Shown: positions 45,546 through 58,265, numbered from the stretch's first letter. The stretch: 64,000 bases of DNA from Clarkia xantiana subsp. parviflora (GCA_036873135.1 JAPTYO010000018.1:4526001-4590000); one strand, 5' to 3'. A program made the numbers and translations. Notes: a model not told the origin generated them from the letters alone.

Positions 45546-46092
45546 GTTACTTGTAGATAGTCCTTAAGAAAATATCCAGGATATAGTTGTTTAGAGTAGA
45601 CATAATAGATGTTGTGGAAAAGAGCGTATTGCGAGCTCGTTGTTGATGCCAAGTATTGACATGTTGGTGGCATATGATATAAGCCTCTAGTTGTATTAAG
45701 CGTTTAAGCTTGTAGTGTTGTTGCAAGGTTAATGCATAGAGTCCACTACTTGGTGTTATTCTAGAGCATGGATTGTATGAGAGTAATGTGCCTACGAAAA
45801 TACATTAACTTCATTAGTTATGCAATATTTACAATGTTGGATAGATGGGGTCAACTGATCACCCATTTGTAAATAGTCTACTGGAAGCATAAGAACTTAA
45901 AAAAAGTAAAGCTTGAAAGTAGATGGATGCATAAAGCTGTGTGTAACGCAGTGATGTGGGAAGGATGTGGTTGTCGCCTCCCGACATATTGTGATGAAAG
46001 TTGTCTGTTCACATGGTGTGATGGCTACACGCCACACGGTGTTGCAAGGCCCCAAGGGCTATTATCTATTCAATTTCCACTCGCAGAGTGAG

Positions 46093-47249
46093 GCAATAGT
46101 TAGTGTGGTGACCCAAGGTGTTGTGGAATTTTCACCATTGCGTGATGTCGGCTCCCAAGAACGCATGTGGTGTTTCCCTTGGGGAGGGCAACTTGATCTT
46201 CAAGATGCTCACAAATATCTCTTCGACCTCTGTGTTCAGAGGCGTGAATGCATATTCTGGGCCATCAAGTGTGCTCCTGCCTTCGTGTTGTCGAAAGAGT
46301 GCTCCTCCCTCACCTGCGGGTGGTTTGCTCCACCCGAGCTCCCTTTCAAAAGTGACTGCTCTTTCAAGTTTCTCTTTGAGGTCACTCATTGACTGAGTGG
46401 TCCTCCAATCATACTCTCTTCCCACTAAGAAGTAAGGATCGCGCATTTGAGTGTTGGTTCCCTTTCTTCTTGCCTAATGTCCCAAACACTTTGCAGTGTT
46501 GGGGCTTGTTGGTAGTTAGTTGGCCGTATAGGCGCAAAGAATTTTTCAGGTCGTACCTCTTCCTGTTTAGGAAAACCCTGCCTTATCATGGCGATGGAGA
46601 GTTGTTGTTTACGCCTTAGAGCGTTTACATAGCACTGTCGTGCTGCGGTTTGATCTCCTAGGATATCTCCAATTCCATTATTGGTTAGCAATTTCAGCAT
46701 CTGATGTGCCATAGATTGCACTATCTCCAAGGGGTTTATGGTTGTTCTTCCGAGAATCCCGTTGTATGCTCCCAAGGTTTCGACCACAATAAAGTTGACA
46801 TTAATGTCAAGCTTTGTTCAGCCTTCTCCCAGTGTTACCGGAAGTGTGATCGTACCGAGTGGGTTTGTTGCAGCTCCTGCGAAGCTTATGAGAGGGAATG
46901 TTCTGGGACTCAAATCTGCCTTTGTACGACCAAGTTGTTCGATCACAATGATAGTCAGGATGTCAGCAGAACTTCATCTGTCAACGAGGATTCGTTTTAC
47001 GTCGTAGTTCGCTATAGGCATGGTGATGACGAGTGCGTCGTCATGGGGGTATACGATGTGTCTCATGTCTTCTTTAGAAAACATGATAACCAAATCCTCT
47101 TCCTCCCCTCTTGGTCGTTTGCCGTATTTAGGATGCGTCTCTGCCTGCGAGGCGTAGACATTCCTTGAGTGCGAGCCTTGGCCCCAGCAGCTGGTCCACT
47201 GTGTATGACATTTATTATACCCCTCTTGGGAGGAGGTGGGTTGTCATAC
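46093..47249 (-). pseudogene. Element D gag end, protease and second zinc knuckle
   Basis: Read from 47,249 downward: a PPPPK then NVIHSGPAAGAKA block (gag end), then the protease. At the protease active site the D-G-G-S of C and A reads Asp-Arg-stop. Next come a GILGRTTINP block and GDQTAARQCYVNALRRK. Then, where RT would follow, there is a gag-like segment (FTPLNTEVEEIFVSIL) and a zinc knuckle at 46,093-46,134 of the C-x2-H-x4-H-x4-C form, whose first Cys codon is TGA. Element C has the same knuckle after protease. Several frameshifts; dead copy. Confidence 0.78.
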
Positions 47250-47824
47250 TGTTGGATTACGGGGACGTAATACTACGAAATGCTAAACGTCTACATGTAA
47301 GTAATCTAACTACGCAGCGGAATAGTGTACACATACCTTTTAGCTTTCCTGCCCAAGAACGTCGTGGAGGGAGTTCTGATCCTCCGGTTGGAACCACGTA
47401 CAAGTTCTTCGTATGAAGAATTCCTACGCGGTGTAAGCTCCACAACAAAGCCTCTGATCGATTCTTCAACGGGGACAGAACCTCGGACTAAGATGTGCCG
47501 AAAATCTCAACTAAGGGGGTGAGAGGGTTTCTCTCAAGTTCCTCAATTGAGGTACTTTTTATTATGAATGATGTATAAACCCCTTAAGTGAGTCCCCTAT
47601 ATATAGGATTGGTGGAGTGGACAAAAGTCCACTCCAACCAATATGGGACTAGTTTCGGCCGAACCTATGCTATTAAGGGGGATGCCCAACTTTGGGCCTC
47701 CCATGTCAATTAGGGATTGGGTTTGGCCCAATTACCCTAATGTGACAATTACCCAATTAGCTTAGGTAATTTCCTTAGCATTAATGGGCTACCAATTACG
47801 GCACCACGTCACCATATGCTAACA
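47250..47824 (-). repeat. 3' LTR of copia copy 2
   Basis: 575 bp. In element orientation it starts TGTTAGCATATGG and ends CGTAATCCAACA (TG..CA). It is preceded inside by a purine-rich tract (minus-strand AGCGAGTGGGAGC). TATA-like CCTATATATAGG at 47,596-47,607. The left flank CATAC is the target site in D. Confidence 0.8.
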
Positions 47825-49059
47825 GCTCCCACTCGCTGGAATGGGAGGGTGCCTGTTAATATATAGTTATCCAATTGCATCAACATCTCAGTCTTCAGTC
47901 TTTGTCTCCGTCTCCGAATAGTTCATACGAGGTTTGCTTTGCGACCGGCGGATACGACGGGCATTGTGCTACTCATCTGTTAGGAGTATTGTAGCGCCTG
48001 TAGAACGTTGATTCCCTTTCGTAAATCAATCCTGTTAAAATAAAATATGTACCGCACAGTATCCTTGGTCAACTGATAATTTTCCAATTGCCTAGTTTTC
48101 CACATACAAATACTTCTCCAGGGCATCCGTTTCAAGTGTTCACAACCTTAAAATAATATCCGGTTGGCGGCCACCTAGTGAACACAAGAGTCGGTGAATT
48201 ATAGGTGAACTTGACCATCTCCATCGCTTATACCCTTAGTCTAACTCAACCGGTTTCCAAGACGTGGTCACTTGGCCGTTTTCTTTGGCTCTACGCTCGT
48301 ACGCCGGGAAGCGAACATTGAGCTAGACCTTAGGTATAAGTTCTGAGTCTGTGAGGATACTTTGGATGCCTCTTCATAAGACATCCGGGATCAATCACAC
48401 GCTCATGGCGAAGAAGTATGCGCCCTTTGAATCACTAGGATTCTAGCTAGCACAACCGAGCATGACCCCATGGTCGAACATGGCACGATCAATATGAAGC
48501 ACGCGTCGATAGCACACCTGGACTAGCTAGGATTGGGATATGTCAATCATGCTATCGCAGAATCTTTTATCTGGCCCTGAATGTGATTTTAATGATGGAC
48601 TGGGTCCAACACGGCGATTTACAAAATGAAGATTAAGTCACGCTGTTAAGCGTGACAATGTTATCGTTTTGCTTATTCAGGTTTACCCCTTGATTCTTAG
48701 CCAATCTTGTTGTGGTAGAGGTCCCCATCTCCTAACAAGATGACCGTTCCTGTGTGACGAGGCATGGTTCACATTCGACATAATTTTGGTGGAAGGGTTT
48801 TACTTCTTTCTACGACTTAGTTTATAGACCGTAAATCCGATGTAGTTAATCATTTTGACGTCGATAGATCATAAAATCAATTTGCAATTCTTTTATTCAA
48901 TTGAAATATCATTATTTCAAATGTCAAAATGTTATCACTTTTTACAAGCCACACAGTTTAAGCCCTACGTAATCCAAGCAGTTTTACGTGCTTTTCAAAA
49001 ATCTCCCTACGTAACGGCTTAGTTAAAGGGTCTGCGACCATATTGTCTATAGGCAAGTA
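47825..49059 (-). other. 3' untranslated region of copia copy 2
   Basis: No coding signal. The part from about 48,770 on is similar to 60-240 of copy 1, which shows that both copies share this region. Confidence 0.55.
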
Positions 49060-50404
49060 TTATAAAGTGATTATGTTGTCTTCAAGAACCGACTTAGAAT
49101 AATTGTATTTCACATCAATGTGTTTAGTCCTACTATGGTACTTTGGATTCTTAACTGCCGCAATGGCCGCCTGACTATCGGAGTACACCTTCACAGGTTT
49201 ACTCTTCTTGTCGGTGCCAATTAATGCAGTAAGAAGCCTTTCAGCCAGACCGCTTCTTGTGCGTTTTTGGAGAGGGCAACGAATTCTGATTCCATAGTGG
49301 AAAGCGCGACACAAGATTGCTTCTTGCTTACCCATGATATGGCAACATTAGCAAGGAGGAAAACTCCTCCTGTGGTGGACTTACGATCATCCAGATCGCC
49401 ACCGTGGTCGGCGTCACTATAACCGGTCAATTCGAGCCGATCGCCCTCATAGCACAAAACGTAGTTGGCAGTACCTTTCAGATATCTGATAATTCGTTTT
49501 ACGGCCTTTAGATGTTGATAACAAGGATCTGATTGGAATCTTGCTACTAGGCCCACAGCGTAACAGATGTCTGGCCGAGTACAGAGCATGACGTACATTA
49601 GACTCCCTACCATGCTCAGATACTCTGCATTCTTCATCTGTTCATGCTCCTGCTGGTTTTTTGGGCCATCACGCTTCGATAGCGCGCACCCGAACACAAC
49701 CGGCGCATCCACGGGTTTAGCATCGAGCATTCTGAATCTTTTCAACAGTTTGTTGATATATGATTCCTGAGATAGACATAATCTCCGGGCGGCACGATCT
49801 CGGGCAATTTTGATGCCTAAGATGTACGTGGCCTCTCCCATGTCTTTCATCTCGAATGCTGATGCTAACCAGGACTTTGATTTATTCATGAAACTCATAT
49901 CGTTCGCAATAATGAGTATATCATCCACGTATAGTGTTATGATGACATACTTTGACCCGGAGGTCTTAGTGTATACACAGGGATCCTTGTGAAGATTCAC
50001 GAATCCGTTTCCAACGATTTCCTCGTGGAATCTGCGATACCATTGCCGAGACGATTGTTTAAGACCGTATATAGATCTTTGGAGTTTGCAAACTTTGCGT
50101 TCTTTGCCAGGAGTAATGAAACTCTCCGGCTGCTCCATATAGATCTCTTTCTCCAGTTTTACTTGGAGAGTTTGGTCTTAATGTCCATTTGATGCATGCT
50201 CGAGTTCGAGACTTGCAGTCATGGGCAAGGACGGCCCTGACTATGGTGTAACGCATAGTCGGTGAGTCCGTCTTTATCAAAGTTCGTTTCGTGAATTTGG
50301 GTATATCCTTTCGCAATTATTCGAGTTTTGCACCACTCGAAATTTCCACCAGAAGTGAATTCTAAGATTTCACTTTCTAGTTCTGTGATTAACAGATAAA
50401 TCAA
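49060..50404 (-). pseudogene. Copia copy 2 RT and RNase H
   Basis: A 305-codon frame (50,138-49,221) runs from MEQPESF through VCKLQRSIYGLKQSSRQWY, TLYVDDILIIAND, MKDMGEATYILGIKIARD and RPDICYAVGLVARF. It continues to the RNase H start (GYSDADHGGDLDDRKSTTGG, STMESEFVALS). After a frameshift near 49,260 the RNase H end follows (YSDSQAAIAAVKN, HSRTKHIDVKYN). Upstream, RIIAKGYTQIHETNFD marks the eroded RT start. Catalytic YVDD and the RNase H acidic residues are kept, better than in copy 1. Confidence 0.85.
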
Positions 50405-50439
50405 CTAAAGACTAAAACTGAATTAGTTCTTATTTAGGC

Positions 50440-52150
50440 AATTTCATCCTCCATTGTTTTCCTCCATTCCCTTGTTTTGAGGTCTTTCCTTTGCTTGCTG
50501 AACCGTCACTGGTTCAAGAACGAACATCAAGATGTTTAACACAACTCGTTTGATGGGATACCTCTCAAAAGAAGTTCGTTGCCTTTGACTATGTCTAGAC
50601 ACGTTAATCCCATGTTTTAGTCTGATCGTTACTCCCACTCGGAATCATGCTTCTTATTGGGGCATTACTCCCACTGGGAACAATGGTGGTGGTTGAACTT
50701 ACTTGGAATATCCTCTCTGTCTCGGGATTCTACCTCCGAGATGTATTCCTCGATCACTAGGATCTGGAACCAAGTTGGTTGTTCCACTCCCACTAGGAAA
50801 AATGGGTAGTTGAAATAGTTCATTATCATAATTATCAGGTCCAACTTGATTCGCATTTTGAAATTTAGTTATGATTATGTGTGAGGGGGAGTGAGCCCTC
50901 TCACTGGATTTATTATGAAGACGTTCCATCATCATTTACCAAATCAATCATCAATTCTCCCACTCGAAGTAAGTGGGACCTGAGAATCTCCATCAACCAT
51001 CTGTTAACATAATTAGTACTAGCTTGTTCATTCTGCAAAGCGTTGGAAATCCATCCTCAAACCTTTATAATGTGCCATATTTGACCACGAAACCATTGTT
51101 TCAAGCTAATTTTAAAACTCGTATTCTCCGAGAGTAGTGCATACTCTTAATAAATACTCGTTTTAATGCGCAAATTAATGCGTCTTTGTGATAAGGTTTT
51201 ACCCGAATCATTCGTTAGCTTTTATGGTAACGTGTTAACCGATTTTGTCAGAACATAGTGTTTTACATTAATGTGAGTTAAATTAATCTCATCTCGCAGG
51301 AACAATTAATGTGTAACTCTAACATTATGTAATTCTGAACTATGTTTCTTGAAGTGTTTAATGAATGCTTTTAGCCAAACTCTTCGTTCAAGGCTAATGG
51401 TGGTAGAGTCGTTTTACCGACTACTTCTTTTCGTTTATTTAACTTATCCATAGATTTATCTATCTTATGGACCATGCATTTAAGTTGTCGCTTTTAATGC
51501 CATGGTTGATATTCTAATTAGATTGTAGTAGCTGGAAAGCTTACATAAAATCTAAGTAGTTTTCAATGAGTTATATTTGAAGGATTATAAACGAAAATTC
51601 TGCATTCATAAAAATACTTGATTATTAAATTCGTATTCTAAAACGATGTGTCCCGTCTTTCGAGGTGACATGCGCCACGCGCATACCCGGTTAAAAACCG
51701 TGGTTTTGAGAATCGTTTTAGTCTCCAAATTTAAAAGCAAAATCGGTTTTAAACATGCACATTATTTGGGATACAAACTATAATGGAGTACTTTAACAAA
51801 TAAGAATGCAATACTTTGGTCGGTTTCTTTTTTTTGAACTATGCAATCGATGGATGTTTGATTATGTGAATGTTTGTATGATTCATCCGTTTTATTGGAA
51901 GAACCCTGGAATAGTTGTTCGTTTCGGATTGGACCCATTTGAATGGGCCATTTAATTTTGATAAGTAGACCATTGAATGGTTACTACTTTATTCAATAAT
52001 CCCGAATCACAATTAACTAATGTCAAACATTTATTGATGGTAGGAGAACTTATAGACATTGGTACGTTAATGAGATACAGAACAAAGCTCTTAGAGTTAA
52101 AGGAAAACAATACTTGAAAGGAAAACTCCAGCCATCTTCACCGAGTACGC
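50440..52150 (-). other. Eroded middle of copia copy 2
   Basis: It contains a Pro/Gly-rich stretch (SGSGTTNLVP at about 50,780) shared with copy 1. It also has a region around 51,840-52,030 similar to copy 1 at 2,640-2,860. No intact integrase core was seen. Confidence 0.5.
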
Positions 52151-52241
52151 CTGAATGAAATTCACAAGTGAATTATATCAGTATACTTAGTGATACAAAA
52201 CGTTTAACTATTTCATGTAAGTGGCAAACTAGGCGTACCTT

Positions 52242-52663
52242 TTACAGTACGAAATCTGTAGCATTTGTCATACTACGATTCTTGTTTGAGGACCAAGTCG
52301 ATCCCGTTTCCTCCGCTTTTTCCTTTGTCCTCTTGCGATTGTTCACTAGGGAACATGTCAGTCTCCTTTGGTTGCTTTCCGTGAACAAGTACATATAATA
52401 CTTAATTGCTGTTATTAAGTATTCTAGTCCAAAGTCATCAGCAAACCAAGACATGGGATACCCCTGAGCGATATTGATTTTCTTTATCCAGTTGGATCTT
52501 TCAATCCTCTGGTTCGACACAGGTTTCACGCTGTTGTCATTTGAAAGTAGATTATCATACTCCATTATCACCTATCTTGCTTCGGTTGCCTTTCCACCTC
52601 CGAAACGGAGTTTCAGGGCAGCCCAAAGCTGAGCAGCTGAATAGTTGAGTGTGAAGTCCTCTG
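52242..52663 (-). pseudogene. Copia copy 2 gag-like region, right part
   Basis: The minus strand reads a QLWAALKLRFGGGK block at the copia 3 junction, then, past a stop, a frame with SNWIKKINIAQGYPMSWFAD. The 'LW.ALK.RF' block fits copia gag. A possible intron has GT at 52,238 and AG at 52,151, matching copy 1. The upstream part of the same region is at 58,266-58,436. Confidence 0.55.
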
Positions 52664-52893
52664 TATAGAAGTGTATATGAAGACTATGTTCAATACACTA
52701 TGCATACACTTAGCTTTACTATGCATACACCCTGCCACTATGTATGCACCCGGTTATGCTATGCAAACACTATGCACCTGGTTCACAACTCTTTGTATAG
52801 TCTTAGTTGGTGAGCCTAGTTTCACTTAGTATATATATTGTATCACTTTGCTTGTAATCCCTAATCATCAGTGAAGTATGATTCAAGCTTATA
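52664..52893 (+). repeat. 5' LTR of copia copy 3
   Basis: 230 bp. It contains four 'actatgcatacac'-type short repeats and a TATA-like 'agtatatatattg' near 52,829. Confidence 0.93.
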
Positions 52894-52906
52894 TGGTATC
52901 AGAGCC
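52894..52906 (+). other. Primer binding site of copia copy 3
   Basis: TGGTATCAGAGCC, complementary to the 3' end of plant initiator tRNA-Met, immediately after the LTR. Confidence 0.92.
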
Positions 52907-53630
52907 ATCCCTAATGGCGGCGTACACATCTAGTTGAAGAAGATCAAATTTCTTCAACATTAGCCTTCAAAGTTCACCTTGTTCTTGCATAACCATACAA
53001 GATAAGCTTCGTGGATCTTCATCTCAACTTGAAATTTCCATTTCTTGTGCAAGAATTGATGTCAAGTAAGTAAAAATTCAAGAAATCACAACACTACACA
53101 AAGCTGAGCATAGACTAAGGATAGCCAACATGTCTTAGTCCTAGTTTGCTTAGTTCTTGTTGATTTCAGCCTTGTTGAGCTGATTGCGTGATTGTTCTTG
53201 TTATAATCTGGGATTTGCTTTGTTTCCCTGGATTTGGATATGAATTTTGAGCTTGTTCAAGCTGCGCATACCACTTGGAAGTTGTGATTTTCCTACGTTA
53301 CAACGTTTGCATACACTTTGCTCGGCTGAGGAGTCATTGTGTGTTCTTCGAGTTTTCACTCCATTTCTTGAAGATTTCAGAGCTTTCTTCAATGGAGATT
53401 TGATCCTAATCCATTCCTAGTGATTTATGAACATTGAACTTGGAGCAATTTGTTGCGGATTGTACAAATTGTACTGAAGAGTGAGCTGGAATTTTGTCTT
53501 ACTCTCAACAAACTTGGTGTGCTAGTTTTGTTGCTAGTGCATAGTTTGTGTGCGTTTTCCTTGGAGTCACTTGCTTCTGAATTCCCTTTACTCTGAATCT
53601 TCAAGCTCCTTGTGTTACTTTGCTTGCAAG

Positions 53631-56600
53631 ATGGCTCAGGAAACCAATGTTGATGATCCCCTATACATTCACCCCTCAGACACCACTGGCCATATGCTCA
53701 TTCCTTTTCAGCTTCAAGGAACATCCAACTATCATGTTTGGAGCACATCAATCAGAGAAGGCTTATTGGTGAAGCATAAGCTTGGTTTTATAGATGGCAC
53801 ATTCACAAGATTGGATGTTGGTGTCAATGATAGGGTGAGATGGGATAGGGCAAATGCAATTGTCAAGGCATGGTTAAGGAACACTGTGGCCAAGGACTTG
53901 GTCAATGGCTTGATCTACAATCCTACAGCCTCTTCCATTTGGAATGACTTAAAGGAGATGTTTGACAAAGTGGATGGCACTCAAATCTTTCAATTGACAA
54001 GAGAGATTTACCAAACATCTCAAGGTGTGCTCTCCATCACTGAATACTTTGCCAAGATGAAGCAACTATGGGATGCTCTTGCTTCCATTGATGATTTGGT
54101 TCTCCAATGTGCTGGGGACATTGCCATTGTCAATGAGCACAAAGAGAAACATAAGTTGATGGCTTTCCTCTTGGGACTAAATGATTCCTATGGACACATT
54201 AGGAGCAACTTGCTTATGAGGCAACCCCTTCCTACACTTAGCATTGCCTTCTCTGTGTTAGTACAAGAAGGGAGTCAAAGGACCATTTCTGGTTCCATTG
54301 GTGATGTGGGTGAGGCAACAGCCTTATTCACTGGGAAGATTCCATCTTATGGAGGAGGAAGAGGCAATGGAAGAGGATATGCAAGGGGTAGAGGCTTTGG
54401 AAGAGGCAATGGCATTGGAAGAGACAGAGGCAATTTCAATGCTTCAAGTGGCAAACCACTTCCTACTTGCACCTATTGTGGCAAGAAGGGTCATCATGAG
54501 GATGTTTGCTACACCAAGCATGGCTACCCATATGATCATCCAATCCATCAAAACAATCCAAATGCTCCTAAGAGGAATTGGAACTCAGCAAACATTGTTG
54601 AAGATGGTGGAACCTCAAGTTCAATTGAGCATGTGGCAGCCAAAGACAAGAGAATCTTCCATGGCACAGCTGACAAAAGGATTCAACATGTTGCTGCCCA
54701 TGATGATCATTTTGATCATACACCTCTATCCTTTGAAGATGTGGATCAAGCTCATGTCAACATGGCAGGTATATCTAGTGATCCTATGGTTTGGATAGTT
54801 GACTCAGGTGCAACTAACCATATCACTCATCAAATTGAATGGCTACATGATTTGAAGAAGAGTGACTCTGATCACCAATATGTGCACTTGCCAAATGGTC
54901 ACAAGTGCAAAGTGACCCATATTGGTTCTTGCTCTTTCTCAAGTGGATTCACATTGACTAACATCCTTTTGGTCCCTGATTTCAAGTTCAATTTGATCTC
55001 AGTCTCTAGGTTGCCTAGCCAGTTAAATTGCAAAGTGATCTTTACTTGTGATCATGTGTTGCTTCAGGGCCAGAGTGGCAAGTCCATGGTGATTGGGCAA
55101 TGGAATAAAGGATTGTACACCTTGAAGGATGTGGTGCCTTCAAGCCCAAGGAAGATAGCAGCTACTTGCTTGGGGAATAGGGATGAAGTATTGAGATGGC
55201 ATAGGCATTTGGGTCATGTCTTAGAACAATATTTGAACCATTTGGATGTTTTAGGCTTGAATAAGACCTATGGTTGTATCAAACAATGCACTATTTGTCC
55301 TCTTGCAAAGCAATCTAGATTTTCATTTCCAATCAGTGATTCAATTGCTTCAAAGCCTTTTGATTTGATTCACATGGATCTATGGGGACCATACAAGGTG
55401 CCTACCTTCAAGAACAATCATTATTTCTTGACCATTGTTGATGTTCATTCAAGAGCAACTTGGGTCTATTTGATGAGACACAAGAGTGACACCTTCTTGC
55501 ACATCAAGAATTTCTTGATCATGGTCAAGACTCAATTTGGTACAATGGTCAAGACTTTGAGAAGTGACAATGGGACTGAGTTCATCAACTCATTGTGCAA
55601 AGATTTACTTCTTCAATTTGGGATGCTTCATCAAACAAGTTGTGTGCATACACCACAACAAAATGGCAGGGTTGAACGCAAACATAGGGACATTCTCAAC
55701 ATTGCTAGAGCCATAAGGTTTCAAGCTTCTATGCCATTGAGACATTGGGGATATTGCATACTCAATGCTTGTTACTTGCTCAACAGGCTACCCACCTCCA
55801 TCTTGAAGTTCAAATCACCTATGGAAGTGCTATATGGGAAAGCACCTTCTCTTCTTCATTTAAGAACCATAGGTTGCTTATGCTTTGCAACCAAATTGAA
55901 CAACCATGACAAGTTTAGTCCAAGGGCTGAACCATGCATCCTTATGGGGTATTCAACTTCACAAAAATGATACCTTGTGATGAACATTTCCAACTCAATG
56001 TTTCATGTTTCAAGGGATGTTTCATTTCATGAAGACATCTTCCCATTTAGCATGTCCAAGGATGCTTTAAAGTCTCTCATTCCATCTTGCTTGGGAGCCA
56101 AGCAATCCATTGAAGACTTCCCACAAGAGAATCCAACTTACTTTGATGAGGATATACAAAGACACATCCCAATCAATGAAGTTCCACCACCTCAACAAAC
56201 TCCAACACCTCAACCACCCATTGTGGATGATCCACCCCAACCTTCTAATCTAAGGAGGAGTCTTAGAATTGCACAACTCAATCCACCAAAACCAAGGAGA
56301 AGTGCAAGGATTGCTGAACTTCAACAAAGATCAAGTTCCAATGCCACTTTTGGCATGGAGAGGTATATGTCATATGACACTTTAGGCCCTCAATACAAAT
56401 GCTTCTTGGCTGCCATTGACAAAATCAAGGAACCAAGCTCCTACAAACAAGCAATCAAGGATCCCAATTGGATTTTGGCCATGAAGGAAGAGATACAAGC
56501 CCTTCAAGCAAACAACACTTGGGAACTCATGGAACTTCCTCAAGGCAAATCTTCAATAGGTTGCAAATGGGTCTTCAAGGTCAAGTACAACTCTGATGGT

Positions 56601-57950
56601 TCCATTGAAAGGTATAAAGCAAGATTAGTTGCCAAAGGATTCACTCAAGTGGAAGGGACTGATTTCAATGAGACATTCTCTCCTGTGGTCAAGACGGACA
56701 CAGTGAGGATCATCTTAGCATTGGCAGCTGCCAAATCTTGGGGATTATACCATATGGATGTCAACAATGCTTTTCTTCAAGGTGACTTAACTGAGGAAGT
56801 GTACATGGATATTCCACAAGGTTTTGATCCTTCAAAGTCTCTTAAAGGGTCTACCAAACGTGTATGCAAGCTTAAGAAGTCCCTATATGGCCTCAAACAA
56901 GCTTCAAGGCAATGGAACATCAAGCTCACCCAAACATTGTTGAAGAATGGTTATACACAATGTGCCTCAGATCATGCCTTGTTCACCAAGATACAAGGCA
57001 ATGACAAGGTGTTTCTATTAATCTATGTTGATGATCTTCTTATCACTGGTTCCAATACCAGGATGATCAATCAATTGAAACACACACTTAAAATACACTT
57101 CAAGTTGAAGGATTTGGGGGACTTGAGGTACTTCTTGGGTTTGGAAATTGCAAGATCAAATCAAGGCCTTGTGATCAATCAAAGGAAATATGCTATGGAG
57201 CTCATTGAGGAGGCTGGCTTAGGGGCTGCAAGGCCTTCTGACACTCCTATGGAATTCAATGTCAAGCTCACCACACATGAGTATGACAAAGCATCCAACT
57301 CAAACACTGATGATGTGCTATTAGAGGATGCTACTTCATTTAGAAGACTTATTGGCAAATTGCTCTATCTTACAATGACAAGACCAGACATTAGCTTCTC
57401 AGTCCAGAGACTAAGTCAATTTGTAGACAAGCCAAAGAAGTCTCACTATGAAGCTGCCATTAGGATAATCAAATACATCAAGGGCACCCCAGGCCAAGGC
57501 TTGATCTATCCTTCCAACAACCACCTTAATTTGAGCTTGTTTTGTGACTCTGATTGGGCTGCTTGCCCTTTTAGTAGGAAATCAGTGAGTGCCTATTGTG
57601 TAAAGCTAGGAGGAGCTATGATAGCTTGGAAGGTCAAGAAGCAAGATACCATTTCCCTATCAAGTGCTGAAGCAGAGTATAGGTGCCTTAGAGTTGCTAT
57701 TCAAGAGGCACTTTGGATAGGCAGGATTCTCAAGGAACTTGGATTGCAAGTAAACTTTCCTATCCCTATATACACAGATAGTCAAGCAGCTGTGAAGATT
57801 GCTAAAAATCCAATGTTTCATGAGCGTACCAAACACATTGAATTGGATTGTCATTTCACAAGACATCACATTGGACAAGGCAGGATTGATGTTCACTACA
57901 TTCCTTCAAAGGATCAGCTAGCTGACTTGTTAACCAAGGCTTTACTGTAG
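53631..57950 (+). pseudogene. Copia copy 3 gag-pol polyprotein, one internal stop
   Basis: Start ATG at 53,631 (MAQETNVDD), chosen because the upstream in-frame codons look non-coding. 1,439 codons, one frame, broken only by TGA at 55,968-55,970. Domains: gag; a Gly/Arg-rich stretch (about residue 240-265); a C-x2-C-x4-H-x4-C knuckle (CTYCGKKGHHEDVC, about 280); protease WIVDSGATNH (about 390); integrase finger with CTICPLAKQ, core with HMDLWGP, LRSDNGTEF and QQNGRVERKH (about 580-690); RT with YKARLVAKGFTQ and IYVDDLLITGS (about 1,132); RNase H with SDSDWAA, SSAEAEYRCL and YTDSQAAV. All catalytic residues that I checked are present. The stop, between integrase and RT, is the only visible defect. 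Confidence 0.93.
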
Positions 57951-58020
57951 AACCAACACTTGGCTTTGTTGAAGCTATATGGAATCAAGGATCTCTTCCA
58001 AGAAAGAAAAGAGGAAGAAG

Positions 58021-58035
58021 AAAAGGATGGGAGAA
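58021..58035 (+). other. Polypurine tract of copia copy 3
   Basis: AAAAGGATGGGAGAA directly before the 3' LTR, part of a longer purine-rich run from about 57,998. Confidence 0.75.
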
Positions 58036-58265
58036 TATAGAAGTGTATATGAAGACTATGTTCAATACACTATGCATACACTTAGCTTTACTATGCATAC
58101 ACCCTGCCACTATGTATGCACCCGGTTATGCTATGCAAACACTATGCACCTGGTTCACAACTCTTTGTATAGTCTTAGTTGGTGAGCCTAGTTTCACTTA
58201 GTATATATATTGTATCACTTTGCTTGTAATCCCTAATCATCAATGAAGTATGATTCAAGCTTATA
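58036..58265 (+). repeat. 3' LTR of copia copy 3
   Basis: Pair of 52,664-52,893, one base different. Confidence 0.95.

Larger units (their letters stand above)
38957..47249 (-). mobile_element. Non-autonomous Ty3/gypsy element D, 3' part
   Basis: Minus-strand element. 3' LTR 38,957-39,619, polypurine tract (minus-strand CTCGGGGGAAAA), an antisense spliced gene on the plus strand, tandem repeats 44.3-45.6 kb, then gag/protease remains (46.1-47.25 kb) cut by copia copy 2 at 47,250. No RT or integrase lies between protease and the repeats. C has the same layout, LTR start and repeats, so C and D are one family. The 5' half of D is not in the window. Confidence 0.82.
47250..52663 (-). mobile_element. 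Ty1/copia element, copy 2 (3' and middle part)
   Basis: A relative of copy 1, inserted in the gag of D. 3' LTR 47,250-47,824, a 3' untranslated stretch of about 1.1 kb, RNase H and RT (49,060-50,404), a Pro/Gly-rich stretch and gag-like region. It is cut at 52,664 by copia copy 3 and resumes at 58,266-58,436, where gypsy C cuts it. Most of the integrase is missing, as in copy 1. No 5' LTR is in the window. Confidence 0.85.
52664..58265 (+). mobile_element. Young Ty1/copia element, copy 3, with TATA...TATA LTRs
   Basis: Two 230-bp LTRs (52,664-52,893; 58,036-58,265) differ by one base (near 52,870). The target duplication CTCTG is exact (52,659-52,663; 58,266-58,270). The LTRs start TATAGAAG and end GCTTATA instead of TG...CA. 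The PBS TGGTATCAGAGCC follows directly, and a purine tract precedes the 3' LTR. One polyprotein frame with a single internal stop. The insertion is recent. The small LTR and polyprotein suggest an Ale/Retrofit-like lineage, an inference. Confidence 0.95.

Noticed and set aside
54298..54798. Frame of 166 codons inside the copia 3 gag
   Set aside because: A shadow frame of the gag zinc-knuckle region; the main frame has all the domains.
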